A stretch of DNA of 64,000 nucleotides from a virus, in the IMG/VR virus record IMGVR_UViG_3300042400_000613, positions 22,018 to 86,017 of that record; one strand, written 5' to 3'. The translations under genes were made by a program, and so were the position numbers. Positions 25,335 to 34,940 of this stretch are shown piece after piece; the first letter of the stretch is position 1, and each line of letters starts with the position of its first letter. The notes under the pieces were generated by a model. It was given only the letters and a program-made list of their open reading frames with translations. It ran no database searches and was not told where the DNA came from.

Positions 25335-26346
25335 TTTATCAAAATTGTTAGATAATCATAGATCTATGTCTAACGAAAAGACTGTTCTTATAATAGATGG
25401 AACTAATTTGTTTATCAGATGCTTTTGCGCCTATCCGACATTGAACACGGATGGGCACACAATAGGAGGTGCCTTTGGATTCTTAGAAAGTATGTTTTCT
25501 TTTGTTAAGACTTACAATATAAATAAAGTTATTGTTGTATTTGATGGTCAAGGAGGATCTGTACGGAGAAAAAAAATGTACAAAGGGTATAAATCCGGCA
25601 AACATAAAGGACTTAAGTTAAATAGACTAACCGAAAGTAAGACAGAAAGTACAGATAAAGAATCAGAAAGACAAATTAGAAGACTTATAGAGTATTTAAA
25701 TAATTTACCTGTTGTTCAATTAATCATGGACGGAGTTGAAGCAGATGATGTTATTTCTATTCTCATAAACTCAAATGACTTAGATGATTACAAATATAAA
25801 TTTATAATGTCATCTGATAAAGACTACCTCCAGTTAGTATCAGAAAACATACAAGTTTATAACCCTACAAAAAAAATTATGTATTCTCCGAAAAAAGTTG
25901 CCGAAGAATTTGGAATTATCCCAGAAAACTTCGTATATTACAAGGCTTTTGTAGGGGACCGCAGCGACAACATTCCTAGCTTCGGTTCTATAGGAGAAAA
26001 AAACATAATTAAATTTTTCCCGGAAATACGAAATACTAAAATAGAAGATTTGGATTTCTTCTACAATCGGGCAAAAGATTTGATTTCAGAGGGTAAAAAG
26101 TATAAAGGGTTAGATAATCTCATTAACGATTTTGATAAATTAGAATTAAACTACAAGTTAATTCAGTTACATAACGTTGATGTTTCTTACCATACAAAAA
26201 GTGCAATAAGAAGAATTTTGCAGGATTTTGTACCCGCTAGTTATGACTATGAATTTATGCAAATGTTTGCGTTCGACGGGCTTTTCTCTAGGATTAATGA
26301 CTTTGATTCATGGCATAGAAACTTTGTAAACAGATTAAAATCATAA
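25324..26346 (+). CDS. 5'-3' exonuclease (flap endonuclease / RNase H-like)
   Basis: The 340-residue protein contains 'TVLIIDGTNLFIRCF', 'VIVVFDGQGGSVRRKKMYKGYKSGK', 'VEADDVISILI', 'SSDKDYLQL' and 'FVGDRSDNIPSFGSIGEKN', the ordered acidic metal-binding motifs and helix-hairpin-helix of the PIN/FEN 5'-nuclease family (T4 RNase H, Pol I 5'-exo). It would remove RNA primers and flaps on the lagging strand. ATG 25324 overlaps uvsX; a second start at 25369 (MSNEK) would give the more usual family start and cannot be excluded. Confidence 0.92.
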   Translation: MTIDLSKLLDNHRSMSNEKTVLIIDGTNLFIRCFCAYPTLNTDGHTIGGAFGFLESMFSFVKTYNINKVIVVFDGQGGSVRRKKMYKGYKSGKHKGLKLNRLTESKTESTDKESERQIRRLIEYLNNLPVVQLIMDGVEADDVISILINSNDLDDYKYKFIMSSDKDYLQLVSENIQVYNPTKKIMYSPKKVAEEFGIIPENFVYYKAFVGDRSDNIPSFGSIGEKNIIKFFPEIRNTKIEDLDFFYNRAKDLISEGKKYKGLDNLINDFDKLELNYKLIQLHNVDVSYHTKSAIRRILQDFVPASYDYEFMQMFAFDGLFSRINDFDSWHRNFVNRLKS

Positions 26347-26349
26347 ATA

Positions 26350-27714
26350 ATGACCGCCAATTTATTAAATTCTTTTGGTACGGATTTTCAAAAGAAGGTT
26401 TTGTACAATTTGCTTAATGACGAGAATTTCTTTACTCGCATTATTGACATTCTTGATCCAAATTATTTTGAGAACGAGGCTATGTCTTGGGTAGTAGAAA
26501 AAATGTATGAATATTATGAGACATACAAAATACAACCTACAATAGATGTTTTAAAAATAAACATCAAGGAATTAGCAAACAAGGATGAAAACGATTCTCA
26601 GGCAGAAAGAAATAAAATCCATGCCCAGAGTATTTACATGTTTCTTAAGAGTTCCTTGGATTTTGCTGACTCTAAGGACTTACAACATGTCAAGGACAAA
26701 ATTGTGGAGTTTTGTAGAAATAGGGAATATGTAAAAGCCCTAAGAAATGCTGTTGACTTAGTTAAAAGAAATGATTTTGACGCTGCCTTTTCTGCTATAA
26801 ACAAAGCACATAATGCAGGTTCAGAATTAGACTTAGGATACATGTATGAAGAAACTTTAGAAAATAGATACATGGAGGATGATAGAAATCCGATTCCTAC
26901 TCCATGGCCTGTTCTTAATTCTTACATGAAAGGAGGTCTATCTTATGGCGAACTTGGCGTTGTATTATGTCCACCAAAGGGAGGTAAATCATGGTTGCTT
27001 ATATCTTTAGCTGCTCACGCTATGGAGTTAGGGGTGAACGTAATCTACTATACCATGGAACTGTATCCTACTCAAATTTCAAAGAGGATTGACGCTTACA
27101 TCACAGACATATCATTGGATAACTTGTCTAAAGATAACATGCCTTTGATTAATAAGAAGATGGATGAAATTCCAGGCAAGTTAATCATTAAGAAATATGG
27201 AGCATACAAAGCATCTACAATGACTATCAGAGGACATTTAGATCAATGTATCCACCAAGGAATTTCGCCGGGATTAATCATTATAGATGACCCAAAATTA
27301 CTAAAATCTACAAAGACAGAGAAGAGATTTGCATTAGATGAAATCTTTACCGACATTAGAAACATAGCAGATGAATATAGAGTTCCAGCATGGGTTCCCT
27401 CTCAAGCAAATAGAACATCCGAATCAGCTAAAATTGTAAATGGAGAACACATTGCAGAATCATATAATGTTCTCATGGTATGTGATTTCATGTTCTCACT
27501 ATCAAGAAAAAATATTTATCACATTGTAGCATCAAGATTAGGAGAATTAGGATTATCATTTGAAGGCATGTTAGATACTAAATGTGGAAAACATATTATT
27601 AACAATTTGATATCCGATGTAGATGATGATGATAGAGGTCCCGCTCCAAAAAATTCAAGTGCTTTTGATCCTGCCGAAGTAGATAGATTTTTCAAAGAGT
27701 ACAATGAAATTTAA
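26350..27714 (+). CDS. 41: Replicative DNA helicase, DnaB/gp41-like
   Basis: The 454-residue protein has a DnaB-like N-terminal helical domain (residues 1-150), the linker 'PTPWPVLNSYMKGGLSYGELGVVL', Walker A PPKGGKS (208-214), 'VIYYTMELYPTQISKRIDA', and a Walker B strand 'LIIIDDPKLL'. It is the hexameric fork helicase. The usual 'S..sr.le.r....P.lsDLReSG' finger is reduced to 'SQANRTSESAKIVNGEHIAESY', as in T4 gp41-type enzymes. No separate primase is seen in the window. The C-terminus is acidic. Confidence 0.93.
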   Translation: MTANLLNSFGTDFQKKVLYNLLNDENFFTRIIDILDPNYFENEAMSWVVEKMYEYYETYKIQPTIDVLKINIKELANKDENDSQAERNKIHAQSIYMFLKSSLDFADSKDLQHVKDKIVEFCRNREYVKALRNAVDLVKRNDFDAAFSAINKAHNAGSELDLGYMYEETLENRYMEDDRNPIPTPWPVLNSYMKGGLSYGELGVVLCPPKGGKSWLLISLAAHAMELGVNVIYYTMELYPTQISKRIDAYITDISLDNLSKDNMPLINKKMDEIPGKLIIKKYGAYKASTMTIRGHLDQCIHQGISPGLIIIDDPKLLKSTKTEKRFALDEIFTDIRNIADEYRVPAWVPSQANRTSESAKIVNGEHIAESYNVLMVCDFMFSLSRKNIYHIVASRLGELGLSFEGMLDTKCGKHIINNLISDVDDDDRGPAPKNSSAFDPAEVDRFFKEYNEI

Positions 27715-27773
27715 GTTAGTCAGGTATTTATTTTTACCGAAAACAAAATTATAAACGTTCAACTTTTCACATT

Positions 27774-28739
27774 ATGCCTTTACTAAAAGAGAGATTGCAT
27801 TTTAAACCATTTGAGTATCAATGGGCTTATGATTATTGGTTCAAACAACAGAACGCCCACTGGTTGCATACGGAAATTAACATGCAAAAAGACATCAAAG
27901 ATTGGGATGAAAATCTTACAAAATCTGAAAAAAATGTCATAGGTAACATCTTAAAAGGATTTGCCCAAACTGAAACACATGTAAATGATTACTGGTCACA
28001 ATATGTTACTACGTGGTTTCCAATTCCTGAAATCAAGATGATGGCAGTAACATTTGGATCATTTGAAACAATACATGCGACAGCCTACTCTTATTTAAAT
28101 GATTCTTTAGGCTTAGATGACTTTCAAGCATTCATGCAAGATGAGGCTACTATGAATAAATTGCAAGTTCTGATTGATGTAGATAAAAATGATACATCCA
28201 TATCAAACATTGCAAGAAGTTTAGCATTATTTTCCGCATGCGCCGAAGGCATTCAATTGTTTAGTTCTTTTGCAGTTCTTCTCTCTTTTAGAAAATCAAA
28301 CAGGCTAAAAGGTATTGGACAACAAATGATATTTTCCGTAAGAGATGAAAGTTTACATAGCGAAGCAGGATGTAAGTTGTTTAGAGAACTAGTTAAAGAG
28401 AATCCTGACATCTGGACATCTGAATTCAAAAAAAGTATAGTAGAAGGAGTTCAATTATCTCTTGTAAATGAATTCTTATACATAGAGAGTATTTTTGAAA
28501 TGGGAGAATTAGAGACCATATCAAAACAAGATCTCAAGAATTTTATGTATGACAGAGCTAATAGAAAACTAGTTGAATTAGGATTAGAGCCTGTATATAA
28601 AGTAAACCCAAAATCAATGGAGAATATGTCTTGGTTTTACATTATGGTGTCTGGTGAGCAACAAACTGATTTCTTTGATAATAGGGAAACAGGATATGCA
28701 AAACCTAACGAAGATTGGAACAGTGATGACTTATTTTAA
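27774..28739 (+). CDS. nrdB: Class Ia ribonucleotide reductase, beta subunit
   Basis: The 321-residue protein keeps the full di-iron set: E67 (position of E. coli D84), E98 and H101 in 'FETIHATAY', E158 in 'CAEGIQLF', E192 and H195 in 'RDESLH'. The radical tyrosine Y105 stands four residues after H101, as E. coli Y122 does. The C-terminal tail (NEDWNSDDLF) would dock onto NrdA. It converts ribonucleotides to deoxyribonucleotides for phage DNA synthesis together with the next gene, which starts 10 nt downstream. A 59-nt leader precedes the gene. Confidence 0.96.
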   Translation: MPLLKERLHFKPFEYQWAYDYWFKQQNAHWLHTEINMQKDIKDWDENLTKSEKNVIGNILKGFAQTETHVNDYWSQYVTTWFPIPEIKMMAVTFGSFETIHATAYSYLNDSLGLDDFQAFMQDEATMNKLQVLIDVDKNDTSISNIARSLALFSACAEGIQLFSSFAVLLSFRKSNRLKGIGQQMIFSVRDESLHSEAGCKLFRELVKENPDIWTSEFKKSIVEGVQLSLVNEFLYIESIFEMGELETISKQDLKNFMYDRANRKLVELGLEPVYKVNPKSMENMSWFYIMVSGEQQTDFFDNRETGYAKPNEDWNSDDLF

Positions 28740-28749
28740 ATTATAAACA

Positions 28750-30474
28750 ATGAACGAACTACACGATTTAGCTAAAAAACAAGGTTGGTCCATAGATGAC
28801 ATACCGGAGTGGGGCAATAATAGCTTATACTTAACAACGATGCTTGGGGGTTATTTACAAAACAAAGAAACTCCAAAAGATGCTTATAACAGAATAGCTA
28901 GTACAGCTGCAACTTATTTAAACAAACCCGAATTATTTTCCAAGTTTTTCGAGATACTTTGGAATGGTTGGCTAATACCATCAACTCCGGTTATGAGTAA
29001 CTTTGGAACTAACAGAGGATTGCCTATCTCATGCTTTGGTGGATATATCGGAGATTCTATGTACGATATATATAGAAAAAATCTCGAGATGGCTATATTA
29101 TCTAAACATGGAGGAGGAACGGCTTATGATTTTTCTGAAATTAGACCTAAGGGAGCTCCAATAAAAGATGGAACTAATGGTACTACTGATGGAATTATAC
29201 CTTTTATGAAGTCTTTTGATTCTACTATTATAGCATCTAAGCAGGGTAAAATGAGAAGAGGTGCCGTAGCTTTATACTTATCTGCAAACCATCCTGAATT
29301 TGCCGACTTCTTAAAAATTAGAGAACCTAAAGGAGATATTAATAGGCAATGTCATAATATTCACATGGGCGCTAAATTCTCTAATGATTTTATGGAGGAG
29401 GTAGTTAATAAGAATGGTAGCAAGAGAGAATTATGGCTAGAGCATATAAAAACTCGTGTTAAAACCGGAGAGCCTTACACTTTTTTTACAGATAACGCTA
29501 ACGCTAATCTTAAAAGTACATTCTCTACATATAATCTCAAGGTAAGACACAGTCAATTATGCGCAGAAATAATGTTACCTTCGGATGAAAACCACACTTT
29601 TGTATGTTGCTTATCTTCTATGAATTTATATAAGTGGGAGGAGTGGTCAAAAACCGATGCAGTTTATTATGCTACTATATTTTTAGACGCAGTTATTTCC
29701 GAATTTTTAGACAAAGCTAAACACATCCAAGGAATTGAAGACTCTATAAGATTTGCTGAAAAATCTAGGGCTTTAGGATTAGGAGCATTAGGATGGGCTT
29801 CGTTGCTACAAAAAATGAGGATTCCTTTCATAGGCATACAAGCAACTTCTTTAACTCGAGTTATCTTTAGTCACTTGAAGGAAAAATCAGATAAGGCTTC
29901 TATGTGGATGGCTAGTGAATTTGGAGAGCCTACGTGGTGTAAAGGTAGTGGATATAGAAATTTAACATGTATTGCCGTAGCACCTAATAGAAGTTCATCA
30001 AAATTAGCCGGAGGAGTATCCCAAGGAATTGAACCATTTGCCGCCAACTTATACATGGACGATGACGCAAAAGGAGCTCACTTAAGAAGAAATCCGGATT
30101 TGGAAACATTGCTAGACGAAAAAGGATTAAATACTCCTCAAACATGGGATATAATTGCAGAGGATAAAGGTTCTGTTAAAAATATAGATGAATTGACGGA
30201 AGAGGAGAAAGAGATATTTAGAACCTTTAAGGAAATTAATCAGTTAGAATTAGTTAGACAAGCTGCCGTAAGACAAGAGTATATAGATCAAGGACAGTCT
30301 TTGAATCTTGCTTTTTTTCACGACGCTCCTGCTAAATGGATAAATCAAGTTCACATTGAAGCATGGAAACTAGGAATAAAAGCTCTGTACTATTTAAGAT
30401 CAGAAAGTAATTTACGAGCTGATAGTAAACAACAGAGAGATTTATATTCTGAATGTATTGTTTGCGAAGGATGA
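28750..30474 (+). CDS. nrdA: Class Ia ribonucleotide reductase, alpha subunit (no ATP-cone)
   Basis: The 574-residue protein lacks the N-terminal ATP-cone, so allosteric activity control is probably absent. Likely redox pair: C95 ('LPISCFGG') and C286/C287 ('HTFVCCLSSMN'). The radical cysteine C271 and E273 lie in 'SQLCAEI'. The residue equivalent to E. coli N437 is Gln here (Q269), an unusual position to vary. The YY pair ('ALYYLRSES') is kept, as is a C-terminal CxxC (C569, C572) for re-reduction. Forms the NrdA2B2 enzyme with the upstream gene. A clear terminator follows. Confidence 0.95.
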   Translation: MNELHDLAKKQGWSIDDIPEWGNNSLYLTTMLGGYLQNKETPKDAYNRIASTAATYLNKPELFSKFFEILWNGWLIPSTPVMSNFGTNRGLPISCFGGYIGDSMYDIYRKNLEMAILSKHGGGTAYDFSEIRPKGAPIKDGTNGTTDGIIPFMKSFDSTIIASKQGKMRRGAVALYLSANHPEFADFLKIREPKGDINRQCHNIHMGAKFSNDFMEEVVNKNGSKRELWLEHIKTRVKTGEPYTFFTDNANANLKSTFSTYNLKVRHSQLCAEIMLPSDENHTFVCCLSSMNLYKWEEWSKTDAVYYATIFLDAVISEFLDKAKHIQGIEDSIRFAEKSRALGLGALGWASLLQKMRIPFIGIQATSLTRVIFSHLKEKSDKASMWMASEFGEPTWCKGSGYRNLTCIAVAPNRSSSKLAGGVSQGIEPFAANLYMDDDAKGAHLRRNPDLETLLDEKGLNTPQTWDIIAEDKGSVKNIDELTEEEKEIFRTFKEINQLELVRQAAVRQEYIDQGQSLNLAFFHDAPAKWINQVHIEAWKLGIKALYYLRSESNLRADSKQQRDLYSECIVCEG

Positions 30475-30484
30475 TAATAAAATT

Positions 30485-30511
30485 AGAGAGGCTTTTTAGC
30501 CTCTCTTCTTA
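30485..30511 (+). terminator. Intrinsic terminator after nrdA
   Basis: AGAGAGGCT pairs with AGCCTCTCT around a 4-T loop, followed by TCTT. It ends the nrdB-nrdA transcript. Confidence 0.85.
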
Positions 30512-30552
30512 AAACTATTATATTGTTATTTGGTTATTATAAAAAAGAAAAA

Positions 30553-30825
30553 ATGATTGGCCTTAAAAAAAACGAATTAGAAGAAATATTTGATAATTTG
30601 AAAGAATTAGTTTTATACAAAGATGCTAAATATAATGGAGCAGCTGATTCTCCATTAAATATTTTTACAGGAAAGCATAAATTTGGATATCGAATTGATG
30701 ATAAATTGAAAAGAATTCAAACATCTCCTGAATTAAGAAAAAATGATATAGTTGATTTAATTGGATATATAGCATTAATATTAAGAGACAAAGAATGGAC
30801 TAATTTTGATGATTTAAAAGATTGA
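30553..30825 (+). CDS. Small helical protein, possibly nucleotide-modification associated
   Basis: I start the gene at ATG 30553 (A-rich leader, 90 residues). The upstream in-frame ATG at 30523 adds a poorly conserved 10-residue extension. The product contains 'YKDAKYNGAADSPLNIFTG', 'RIDDKLKRI' and 'RKNDIVDLIGYIALI'. This resembles a small all-alpha phage family with a conserved 'DK..Ri' and 'ND..DLigY' core, related in pattern to MazG-like or nucleotide-modification-associated proteins (DUF1599 type). Position next to ribonucleotide reductase agrees with a nucleotide role, but this is tentative. Confidence 0.5.
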   Translation: MIGLKKNELEEIFDNLKELVLYKDAKYNGAADSPLNIFTGKHKFGYRIDDKLKRIQTSPELRKNDIVDLIGYIALILRDKEWTNFDDLKD

Positions 30826-30834
30826 TAAAATTAT

Positions 30835-31278
30835 ATGAAAAAATGCAGTAATTGTAACATCACAAAAGAAGATGAAGATTTCCATTTTAAAGGAAAGGGA
30901 AAGAGGAGATGTGTTTGTAAAAAATGTTACAATAGTAACTGGAAGTATAGAGTATTAAATGGTGTAATAGGTAGAGAAACTAGGAAAAAAGAAGAAACCG
31001 AGAGTGATAAAAGTAAAGAGAAGAGATTTAGAGATAAAGAAGTAAATGGTAATTTTTTAGAAGAGTTAAAAGATAGGCAAAACGGGATGTGTTATTGGCT
31101 AAATATACCAATAGATTTTACAATGGAAGATAGGTTAAGGAAGCCTAGTTTAGATAGGTTAGATAATAATATTGGGTATCGTAAAGACAATGTTGTTTTA
31201 ACTACTATTTTTGCGAATACAGGAAGAAGAGATGCTACAATAGAGGAAATGTTAAAATTTATTTCGGATTACTTATAA
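30835..31278 (+). CDS. Zinc-finger HNH-like endonuclease
   Basis: The 147-residue protein has an N-terminal zinc ribbon (CSNCNITKED ... CVCKKCYNSNW) and a C-terminal segment 'PSLDRLDNNIGYRKDNVVLTTIFANTGRR'. That segment matches the 'SlDRidn..GY...Nv.....N..k' half of HNH/His-Me nucleases; the canonical second metal His is replaced by Asn/Arg positions. It resembles free-standing mobile endonucleases that settle between phage DNA-metabolism genes; here it separates nrdA and the DNA polymerase. Activity is uncertain. Confidence 0.65.
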   Translation: MKKCSNCNITKEDEDFHFKGKGKRRCVCKKCYNSNWKYRVLNGVIGRETRKKEETESDKSKEKRFRDKEVNGNFLEELKDRQNGMCYWLNIPIDFTMEDRLRKPSLDRLDNNIGYRKDNVVLTTIFANTGRRDATIEEMLKFISDYL

Positions 31279-31305
31279 TACATTTGGTTTTTATAAAAAA
31301 AGGTT

Positions 31306-33663
31306 ATGGCAATTATAAAGAATTATATTACATGTAAAAACTTAAATGAAGTAAAGGATTTAGCTGAGAAGATAAATACCTATAGTATCATAAGTTTCGA
31401 CGTGGAGTCAACAGGTCTTAACGTAAGGAAAGACCTTATTGTAGGCATGTCATTTGGGTTTGAGCCCGGGCTATCCTACTATTTACCTACTCATGAGTGG
31501 TCGGTAGAAAAACAAGAACTAATTGCTTTGTCCACGGATTCTTACAGTAATGTTAAATTAGCCAAAGGTCTCATCAATAAATTAGTAGGAAAGAAGCTAA
31601 TAATGCACAATGCCTCTTATGATACTTCTATTGTACTAAGTAATTATGGAATTGATTTACTCCCATCTTTACACGCAGATACTATTTTACTAGTACACAC
31701 AACTAGAGAGGAGGGATCTATTGGATATGGCAGGCCATTTGCCCTTAAGTCTATCGGAAAACTTGTTCAAAAGTATATAGATTTAGATGTCGACAAAGAA
31801 GCGAACGAGGAACAGATTTTAATGAAAGAGTCCGTAAAAAATAACGGAGGTCTTATAACCCAGGATAATTTTGAAATATATAAGGCTGATTTAAGTATTC
31901 TAGCAAAGTACGCCTGCGCAGATACAGACTTAACATTGAGGATTTATCTTCTTTTTTCTAAAGTATTAGAAAAGGAAGGACTAGAAGATTTTTTCTATAA
32001 TATTGAAGTAATGCCTCTATACAAAGAAGTAACGGTTCCTATGGAAAGAGAGGGAATTTTAATGGACTTTGACAAGATTAAAGAAGCTCAGAGAGATATT
32101 ATAGAAGACATAAAAACCATAAAAGATGAAGTGTATGCTTCTTTAAGGGAGTCTAATGAATTTAAAAGTTGGGTGTATTCTACCGCCAATAGTAAGTATC
32201 CTTCATTCAAGAAAGACGGTAATTCATGGATTCCAGTAAGAGGTGCTATCTTACCGGAACTTGTTAAATTGGCTGGAATTTCTGATTATTTTTTAAATGA
32301 TAAAAATGAGATAAAAATATTAAAAAATAAAGTACTAACTTTACCTGACAGCGAGATAAAAACATATCTTTTAGGAGAATCCTTTTCCCCTACAACTATT
32401 TCCGATAATCTTAAAAAACTTCTAGCTTTTTCCTCGGTTAATTTATGGAAAAAAGCTAATGATAATGAACTTATAAACATTAACTCAAAACAACAATTAG
32501 CATCTTTTGTATTCAATTTCTTAAATGAAAAACCAATAACATACACCGATAAAGGCGCCGCGCAGTTCAATGAGTCTTTCGTGGAATCAATAAGTGATAA
32601 ATATGATTGGAGTAGGAAATTAACTGTGTATAATAAGCTGAATAAGCTAAAATCAGCATACATGGATAGATTTATAGATAGTTGCGAAGACGGAAGATAC
32701 TACTTTTATTATCAACAGCACGGAACTGTTTCCGGAAGATACAGTAGTGACGCGCAACAACTACCAAGACCTTTTGAATCAGATCAAGGCGTAGATCCTA
32801 GAGTGTATAAGTACACTAACATGATTAGAACCTTTTTTATCTGTGACGAAGATACTACTTTTATAGATTGTGATTATGTTAGTTTAGAGCCTCATATATT
32901 CGCACATATAAGCGGAGACGAAGGCCTTAGAGATATATTCAGAAAGAATTGGGATTTCTACTCTCGTATTGCAATAGACACAGAAAAATTATCTCAATAT
33001 TCGGCAAATCCGGAGGATAGTAATTTTTTAAAAAAAGTAAACAAGACTTTAAGAAACAAAGCAAAAAGTTATTCTTTAGGCATTCCTTACGGAATGTCTG
33101 CTTTCGCTTTAGGTAAAACTATAGAGGTTCCCACAAAAGAAGCTAAAATATTGATAGATGGATATTTAAATGCCTATCCGGAACTTAAAAAATGGATGAT
33201 AGAAAGTGAGGAGTTTGTAAAAAATAATGGGTACATTAAATGTCAATCGGGAAGAATAAGACATTTACCAAAAGTAAAAGAATATTACAGTAAATTTAAA
33301 GACAAGCTACTTGATTATGATTTTAGGGAAAGTTTAAAAAGAGATTTCAGCGAGAAAGAAATTACAGATATGTATAGAGATTATAAAAACGGATTAAACA
33401 ATGCCAAGAATATTCAAATACAGTCTATGGCGGCTCATATTGTAAATAAATCCGCTCTATTAGTTAATAGAGAATTTATAAAAAGAGAAATTAAAGGACT
33501 TGTAGTAGCTCAAATCCATGACCAGTTAATATTTAAAGTAGAGAACTCTAGGAAAGATGAGGCATTAAGCATAGTTCAAGATATAATGGAAAACTCTACA
33601 AAGTTAAGTATAGATTTAAAAGCACCTCCGGAATTATCTAAAAATTGGCAAGAAGGACATTAA
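31306..33663 (+). CDS. polA: Family A DNA polymerase with 3'-5' exonuclease
   Basis: The 785-residue protein has a proofreading domain with D32/E34 ('FDVESTG'), 'MHNASYDTSIVL' and 'YACADTDLT', then a Pol I-type polymerase domain. The template strand motif is 'TVSGRYSSDAQQLPRP'. Motif A carries D523 and E528 ('DYVSLEPH'), and motif B is 'RNKAKSYSLGIPYGMSAFALG'. Motif C is H738-D739-Q740, where most relatives have HDE. There is no 5'-nuclease domain; that function is supplied by the gene at 25324. This is the likely replicative polymerase, unlike T4 itself, whose gp43 is family B. An insertion of about 130 residues lies between exo and thumb (residues about 285-415). Confidence 0.95.
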   Translation: MAIIKNYITCKNLNEVKDLAEKINTYSIISFDVESTGLNVRKDLIVGMSFGFEPGLSYYLPTHEWSVEKQELIALSTDSYSNVKLAKGLINKLVGKKLIMHNASYDTSIVLSNYGIDLLPSLHADTILLVHTTREEGSIGYGRPFALKSIGKLVQKYIDLDVDKEANEEQILMKESVKNNGGLITQDNFEIYKADLSILAKYACADTDLTLRIYLLFSKVLEKEGLEDFFYNIEVMPLYKEVTVPMEREGILMDFDKIKEAQRDIIEDIKTIKDEVYASLRESNEFKSWVYSTANSKYPSFKKDGNSWIPVRGAILPELVKLAGISDYFLNDKNEIKILKNKVLTLPDSEIKTYLLGESFSPTTISDNLKKLLAFSSVNLWKKANDNELININSKQQLASFVFNFLNEKPITYTDKGAAQFNESFVESISDKYDWSRKLTVYNKLNKLKSAYMDRFIDSCEDGRYYFYYQQHGTVSGRYSSDAQQLPRPFESDQGVDPRVYKYTNMIRTFFICDEDTTFIDCDYVSLEPHIFAHISGDEGLRDIFRKNWDFYSRIAIDTEKLSQYSANPEDSNFLKKVNKTLRNKAKSYSLGIPYGMSAFALGKTIEVPTKEAKILIDGYLNAYPELKKWMIESEEFVKNNGYIKCQSGRIRHLPKVKEYYSKFKDKLLDYDFRESLKRDFSEKEITDMYRDYKNGLNNAKNIQIQSMAAHIVNKSALLVNREFIKREIKGLVVAQIHDQLIFKVENSRKDEALSIVQDIMENSTKLSIDLKAPPELSKNWQEGH

Positions 33664-33737
33664 TTAGTAAATATTAACTAATTATTGTAAACATTAAACT
33701 TTTTATTTACTTTAACGTTTTATTAAAAACTAAAAGA

Positions 33738-33959
33738 ATGAATTTACCACCAATGGAACCTGCAAAATTACAGATAACTCCGGAACAAATGGATTCTATC
33801 TGCTGTGATGCTTGCGGACATGAATATTTTAAGCAAGTTTTAATCCTAAAAAGGATTAGTAAGCTATACACTGGCACTACTAAAGACAAAGTTGTCACTA
33901 TGCCCGCATTTGTATGCGACGCTTGCGGAGAGCCAATAGATATGGAAAAATTGTCATAA
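33738..33959 (+). CDS. Small zinc-ribbon protein
   Basis: The 73-residue protein has two CxxC knuckles, 'CCDACGHEYF' and 'FVCDACGEP', separated by a beta hairpin, a pattern seen in small zinc-ribbon proteins of many T4-like phages. It sits between the polymerase and a nuclease, 9 nt before the latter, suggesting a role in DNA transactions. Its molecular function is not known. Confidence 0.75.
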   Translation: MNLPPMEPAKLQITPEQMDSICCDACGHEYFKQVLILKRISKLYTGTTKDKVVTMPAFVCDACGEPIDMEKLS

Positions 33960-33968
33960 GTAAAATAA

Positions 33969-34922
33969 ATGGTTTTGGAAGATTTAAAAGTAAAGTTGAA
34001 TGAGGCTATAGTTTTTGCTAATGAAGTAAAGAAAAAACCTCACAGACATGTTTCTTTCTCTCAGTTCTCCATGTATAGTCAATGTGCTAAAAAATGGTTT
34101 TTGAGCTACGCTTTAAAGCTAGGTACAAGACCTCCTTCGATACACATGACTTTTGGGACGGCGTTTCACGAAGTACTACAGGAATACATAACTTTGTATC
34201 ACGACAAGAGCGCTAAAGATAATGGAAAAGTTGATTTTGATATAGAGTTAATAAATAAAATAAAAGAGATATATAAGAGAGATTACAATAATTACGGAAA
34301 ACATTTTTCCACAAGTTCGGAATTGTCTGAATTTTGTGAACAAGGTGTAAAAATTCTAAATCATATAAGAAGTAACTATAATTCATATTATGATAGACAA
34401 AATTGGACGCTTTTGGGCGTAGAGGTTCCTCTGATGGTAAAAATACTAAATTCGGAGGAGCCTCTCTATTTTATTCTGTTTATAGACTTATTATTTTATG
34501 ATAAACTTAACAATACTTTAATCATAGATGATATAAAAACTTCCGGCAAAGGATGGAGCTCTTACTCCAAGAAGGATAAAATAAAAACATCTCAGGTATT
34601 ACTATATAAGGCTTTTTTATCCAAAAGTCTCGGATTAGATTATAAAAAAATAGATACGAGGTTTACTATAGTGAGAAGAATAACAGATGCTTATGACTTT
34701 CCTCTTAGTAGAGTGCAGTTATTTAAGCCTGCTCAATCAAATAAATCTACTGATTTAGCTTTAGATAGTTTTAAAGATTTCGTAAAAACGGTATTTGACA
34801 AAGAAGGAAATTATAGACATGATATAGAATACCCAGCCGTAACAGGAAATAATTGTTTTAACTGCAATTACTGCGAATTTAATGATAGACATGACATTTG
34901 CCCTATAGAAAATAGATTATAA
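33969..34922 (+). CDS. PD-(D/E)XK nuclease, Cas4/RecB-like
   Basis: The 317-residue protein has 'SFSQFSMYSQCAKKWFLSY', 'MTFGTAFHEVLQEY' (motif with catalytic-core His), 'LIIDDIKTSGKGW' (the D...xK core) and a C-terminal cysteine cluster 'NNCFNCNYCEFNDRHDICP'. One N-terminal Cys plus three or more C-terminal Cys would bind an Fe-S cluster as in Cas4 and AddB/RecB-type exonucleases. No CRISPR array is nearby, so a recombination or end-processing role is most likely. It closes the replication block. Confidence 0.88.
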   Translation: MVLEDLKVKLNEAIVFANEVKKKPHRHVSFSQFSMYSQCAKKWFLSYALKLGTRPPSIHMTFGTAFHEVLQEYITLYHDKSAKDNGKVDFDIELINKIKEIYKRDYNNYGKHFSTSSELSEFCEQGVKILNHIRSNYNSYYDRQNWTLLGVEVPLMVKILNSEEPLYFILFIDLLFYDKLNNTLIIDDIKTSGKGWSSYSKKDKIKTSQVLLYKAFLSKSLGLDYKKIDTRFTIVRRITDAYDFPLSRVQLFKPAQSNKSTDLALDSFKDFVKTVFDKEGNYRHDIEYPAVTGNNCFNCNYCEFNDRHDICPIENRL

Positions 34923-34940
34923 AATCACAAATTACATAAA

